From Nymphalis io (taxonomy: Eukaryota; Arthropoda; Insecta; Lepidoptera; Nymphalidae), in the NCBI RefSeq assembly GCF_905147045.1, contig NC_065902.1, forward strand, positions 1,495,377 to 1,559,376: a DNA stretch of 64,000 bases. The letters are read 5' to 3'. The position numbers and the translations under genes were made by a program. Of this stretch, positions 61,276 to 64,000 are shown piece after piece (the stretch's first letter is position 1; each line of letters begins with the position of its first letter). The notes below the pieces were generated by a model. That model worked only from the letters and a program-made list of their open reading frames with translations. It made no database searches and was not told where the DNA came from.

Positions 61276-62922
61276 TTTAAATATTTTACTTAAAAACTAA
61301 GTTATTCATGCACAGTTTACACAGTTATTTCTTACGAACAGTCTTCATTATAACAATTATTATAAAACACAAATTACTCTTTCTATTTAATCATATTTTT
61401 AAAATTTAATAGGCAATAAATAAACTATTCTTGTTCTATCTTTTTTCACTTGTCACAGAAGCTAAATTTTAGATTTTTAAAATTTATCACGTGTATTTTT
61501 TTCTAATAAACACTGATACGTATTTATTTATATCTTAATAATTAATGTAATCTTAATGATTTAATCGTAGTTAAACGTCGTAAAGAATAAAGAACGTAGA
61601 TGCGTCCACTCTCTACACAATTACGCGCCACACTGATATGGCTTGCAATGTTTATTAATTGTTATGAGTACGAAATTTTTTCAGAGGCTGAAAGGGATCT
61701 TGAAACGGCGTGATACAGCCGTATCTAACGTTAATTATATCAATAATGAAATCAACGAATACTTTTGAGATAGTTTTATGTAATGTATTTATGTAATGTA
61801 TATTTTATTTACTTACCGCGAATAAAACGTTTTATATGTAACTTTTTTAATAATTCAGCTCCATTTATTCTTTTTATAACTATTAAATAATAAATAAAAA
61901 TTTATTAAATACTAAATAAAAATGAATATGGGGAAATATATTTTACTTATATTTAAATAAGTGAGCTACGTACCTTGTAATAAACGTATTTGCTATTATA
62001 TTGTTTAATACAGAATTTTTAAAGCCTTTATAAACATATATAATATTTTGTCGTTTCAATTTTAAAGGACAATGGAAGGTTTATGGTCTAACTCTCCATA
62101 TTTATAATCGGTGGATAAAGTTAATTCAAAGTTGCAGAATAAAATTAATTACAACATTACAATAGAACTTTCAAATTTTAAAGAAATAAGTATTCGTAAT
62201 TCGTAATATGTAACTCGCAATGCTCTCTTATTACCGCAGCGTCCCTGCGTTTGGACGTCACGCGGGATGATTGCAAAATCAATAATTACTTAATTGATTA
62301 ATCGTTTATTTTTGTTGTCTTCCTTTTTATAGTATATAATCTTATGATTCAAAAAAATAAAGATAAGCCCCAGACACAAAAAGTTTGCCGTTATATTGGT
62401 GGTCATCGTAGCTCCTAAACGAGTGAACCGATTTTCATATCGTTTTTACCATTTATAGAGATTAGAGCAACTTCAACTGGTCTGATCGATATAAAATTTA
62501 ATATCCTGTGACTTCAATGATACTACAATAACATGGCAACCCTTTATCCTGGTGTTACAGCATCATTAGGAATCAGCAGGATATCCAACACCTATATCGT
62601 AATTGAGGTCATCTGAATAGTCTTAGTGAATAGGTTCTAGATTATATACTTTTTCGATGTTTATTTGTCATTTTTTTTTTAATTAAGTGTTGGTACTATA
62701 ATATTGTATGGGTGGTGGTGTTGCACCTACGATAGCACTTAACGACACCGTAGACTGTTCATAGATTAAATCTAATTCTTATAAACCAATAAAATTAAAG
62801 TTTGAAATGTGGCTAAGAATGTGAAATTATTTTTACTAATATTAAAACCAATCTTAAATAATGGATTCGCCATACTTTTATTTATAGATTTTTGTTAATG
62901 TATTTGAAGAATAAATTACTTG
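61276..62922. other. 5' UTR and upstream region of Lgr1
   Basis: AT-rich. The 5' UTR must begin in here or farther upstream through a non-coding exon. Less AT-rich stretches at about 61600-61640 and 62220-62275 (ACCGCAGCGTCCCTGCGTTT) are possible promoter-proximal DNA, but I see no clear TATA box or initiator that I can defend. An old repeat may lie at about 62390-62760 (GTAGCTCCTAAACGAGTGAA). Confidence 0.4.
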
Positions 62923-63133
62923 ACGAGCCGGTTGGCGTGGTTGGTAAGATACCTGCCTTTCACGCAGAAGGTTGTGGGTTCGATTCCCACCCATAACAGA
63001 CATTTGTGTGCATGAACATGAACAAGTAGTATATGTAGTATATCAGTTGTCTGGTTTCCATAGCACAAGCTTTGTACAAGCCTAATTTGGGTTCAGATGG
63101 CCGTGTGTGATTATTGTCCCAAGATATTATTAT
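62923..63133 (+). mobile_element. tRNA-Glu-derived SINE, complete head and body
   Basis: Head GAGCCGGTTGGCGTGGTTGG then TAAGATACCTGCCTTTCACG, and a B box GGGTTCGATTCCCACCC. The anticodon region CCTTTCACGC is like tRNA-Glu(UUC). It passes straight into a SINE body (GTAGTATATGTAGTATATCA) and ends in ATT repeats. The body, and not just the head, recurs at 10328-10505, so this is a SINE and not a tRNA gene. Confidence 0.85.
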
Positions 63134-63171
63134 TATTACTTCGTCATTGCTGTACCAAAAATATATGAAAC

Positions 63172-63225
63172 AATTCCTAATAAAAAAATTAATGTAAAAC
63201 ACATTAATTTTTTTTATTAGGAATT
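63172..63225. repeat. Inverted repeat with a 24-bp stem
   Basis: AATTCCTAATAAAAAAATTA and its continuation ATGT face ACATTAATTTTTTTTATTAG and GAATT across an AAAAC loop, with one unpaired T. It may be the terminal part of a small foldback element or a chance AT-rich hairpin. Confidence 0.85.
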
Positions 63226-63710
63226 ACTATGTTGCCTTATCTGTTAAATTCTACAAAAAAATTGCCATAAGTACGTTACGAGTTCTCAAAATGTGTAGGT
63301 ATCTTTCTTTGCGGTGCGTCATAAAACCAGAAGACGCTTAAAAAAAGAGTTACTGAATAGCCGAATTCATGAGTATGTCTAATATTCGTTTACTATAAAA
63401 AGTTATTCGCATACTTCTTTGTTTATTATTGAAATTTATATTTAGTCTAGTACTTCAAAATTTATCGACGTTTCACAAAGAGAGCGGAAGCAATCCAGAG
63501 AGCTGATTCAGAAACAATTTAGCTGGAGTTATGCAATAGGTTCGGTTGTTTTGTGCTTTATGATAAAACAAAATCTAATTGTTACATGAAATGATCATAA
63601 TTTGATGAAACATATTTAATATGATAAACTTATCTTACAATTAAATAAATCGTAAATCGGCGTGGTTATATAGAAGATGGGTAAAGGGTAAGTAAGGACA
63701 TCAGTACAGT
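63226..63710. other. Upstream flank, nothing recognised
   Basis: AT-rich, no ORF or repeat named. Confidence 0.45.
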
Positions 63711-64000
63711 ACAGTGACAGACTGTGAATGTCCTACTGCTCGGCTAAGGCCTTCTCTCCCTTTTTGAGAAGAAGGTTTAGAGTTTATTCCACCACGCTGC
63801 TCCAATGCAACCCGCCTATGTGTAGTGTAGTGCAGTGGAATACATGTGGCAGAATTTCAGTGAAATTAGACACATGCAGGATTCCTCACGATGTTTTCCT
63901 TCACCGTGAAGCACAAGATGAATTATAATCACAAATTAAGCACATGAAAATTCAGTGGTGCTTGCCCCGGGCAAGATCCCATGATTTGAACCCACGATCA
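63711..64000 (-). mobile_element. Metulj-like SINE, runs off the window
   Basis: GTGAATGTCCTACTGCTCGG, GAAGGTTTAGAGTTTATTCC, ACACATGCAGGATTCCTCAC and CCCGGGCAAGATCCCATGAT match the copy at 55132. A small insertion lies near 63808-63836 (GTGTAGTGTAGTGCAGTGG). The tRNA-like head is beyond the window end. Confidence 0.82.

Noticed and set aside
62925..62998. A functional tRNA-Glu gene
   Set aside because: The A and B boxes are present but the sequence runs into a SINE body that recurs at 10328, and the acceptor stem halves do not pair well.

Overview
This is AT-rich insect nuclear DNA, most likely from a lepidopteran and probably a nymphalid-type butterfly. The evidence is one intron-rich receptor gene, several tRNA-derived SINE families whose sequences look like those common in butterflies, a Helitron with a typical lepidopteran 3' end, and RTE- and CR1/Jockey-group LINEs. 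Species and chromosome cannot be read from the sequence. || Host gene: almost the whole window is one minus-strand gene. I reconstruct 14 coding exons by hand from splice sites and matching phases, running from a signal-peptide exon at 61224-61275 to a 7TM exon at 525-1614. They give 762 codons (761 residues) with no frame break. The protein has a signal peptide, an LRR ectodomain, a hinge and a seven-helix domain with ERW and NPFLY motifs. It is a type A LGR, best matched to insect LGR1, the receptor family for GPA2/GPB5 (thyrostimulin). Intron 1 is about 37.9 kb (23196-61223) and holds most of the unusual content. || Layout: 1-5.1 kb, 7TM, hinge and LRR-cap exons plus decayed copies of the cap exon; 6.6-11.7 kb, eight LRR exons with SINEs between them; 12-23 kb, intron 2 with SINEs and a 1.3-kb Helitron carrying a helicase remnant; 23.1 kb, exon 2; 23.6-27.5 kb, a full-length LINE with an intact ORF; 27.5-47.9 kb, a tandem array of about 90 units of about 184 bp, interrupted at 38.0-41.2 kb by a full-length RTE LINE with an intact ORF; 47.9-49.8 kb, decayed array units; 50-51.4 kb, RTE fragments; 53-60 kb, SINEs, LINE tails and a decayed CR1/Jockey-group LINE; 61.2 kb, exon 1; 62.9-64 kb, SINEs. 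|| Most interesting signal: every array unit carries an imperfect inverted repeat that would fold, as plus-strand RNA (antisense to Lgr1), into an uninterrupted 20-bp stem with a 12-nt loop. All four non-Watson-Crick positions are G.U in that orientation. A second unit type keeps the stem through paired 2-nt deletions and a G-C to A-T pair swap, and a divergent unit at 49046-49095 keeps it with more Watson-Crick pairs. The array resembles in layout the tandem hairpin-RNA loci that make endogenous siRNAs in Drosophila, but this is a hypothesis, and no expression can be seen here.
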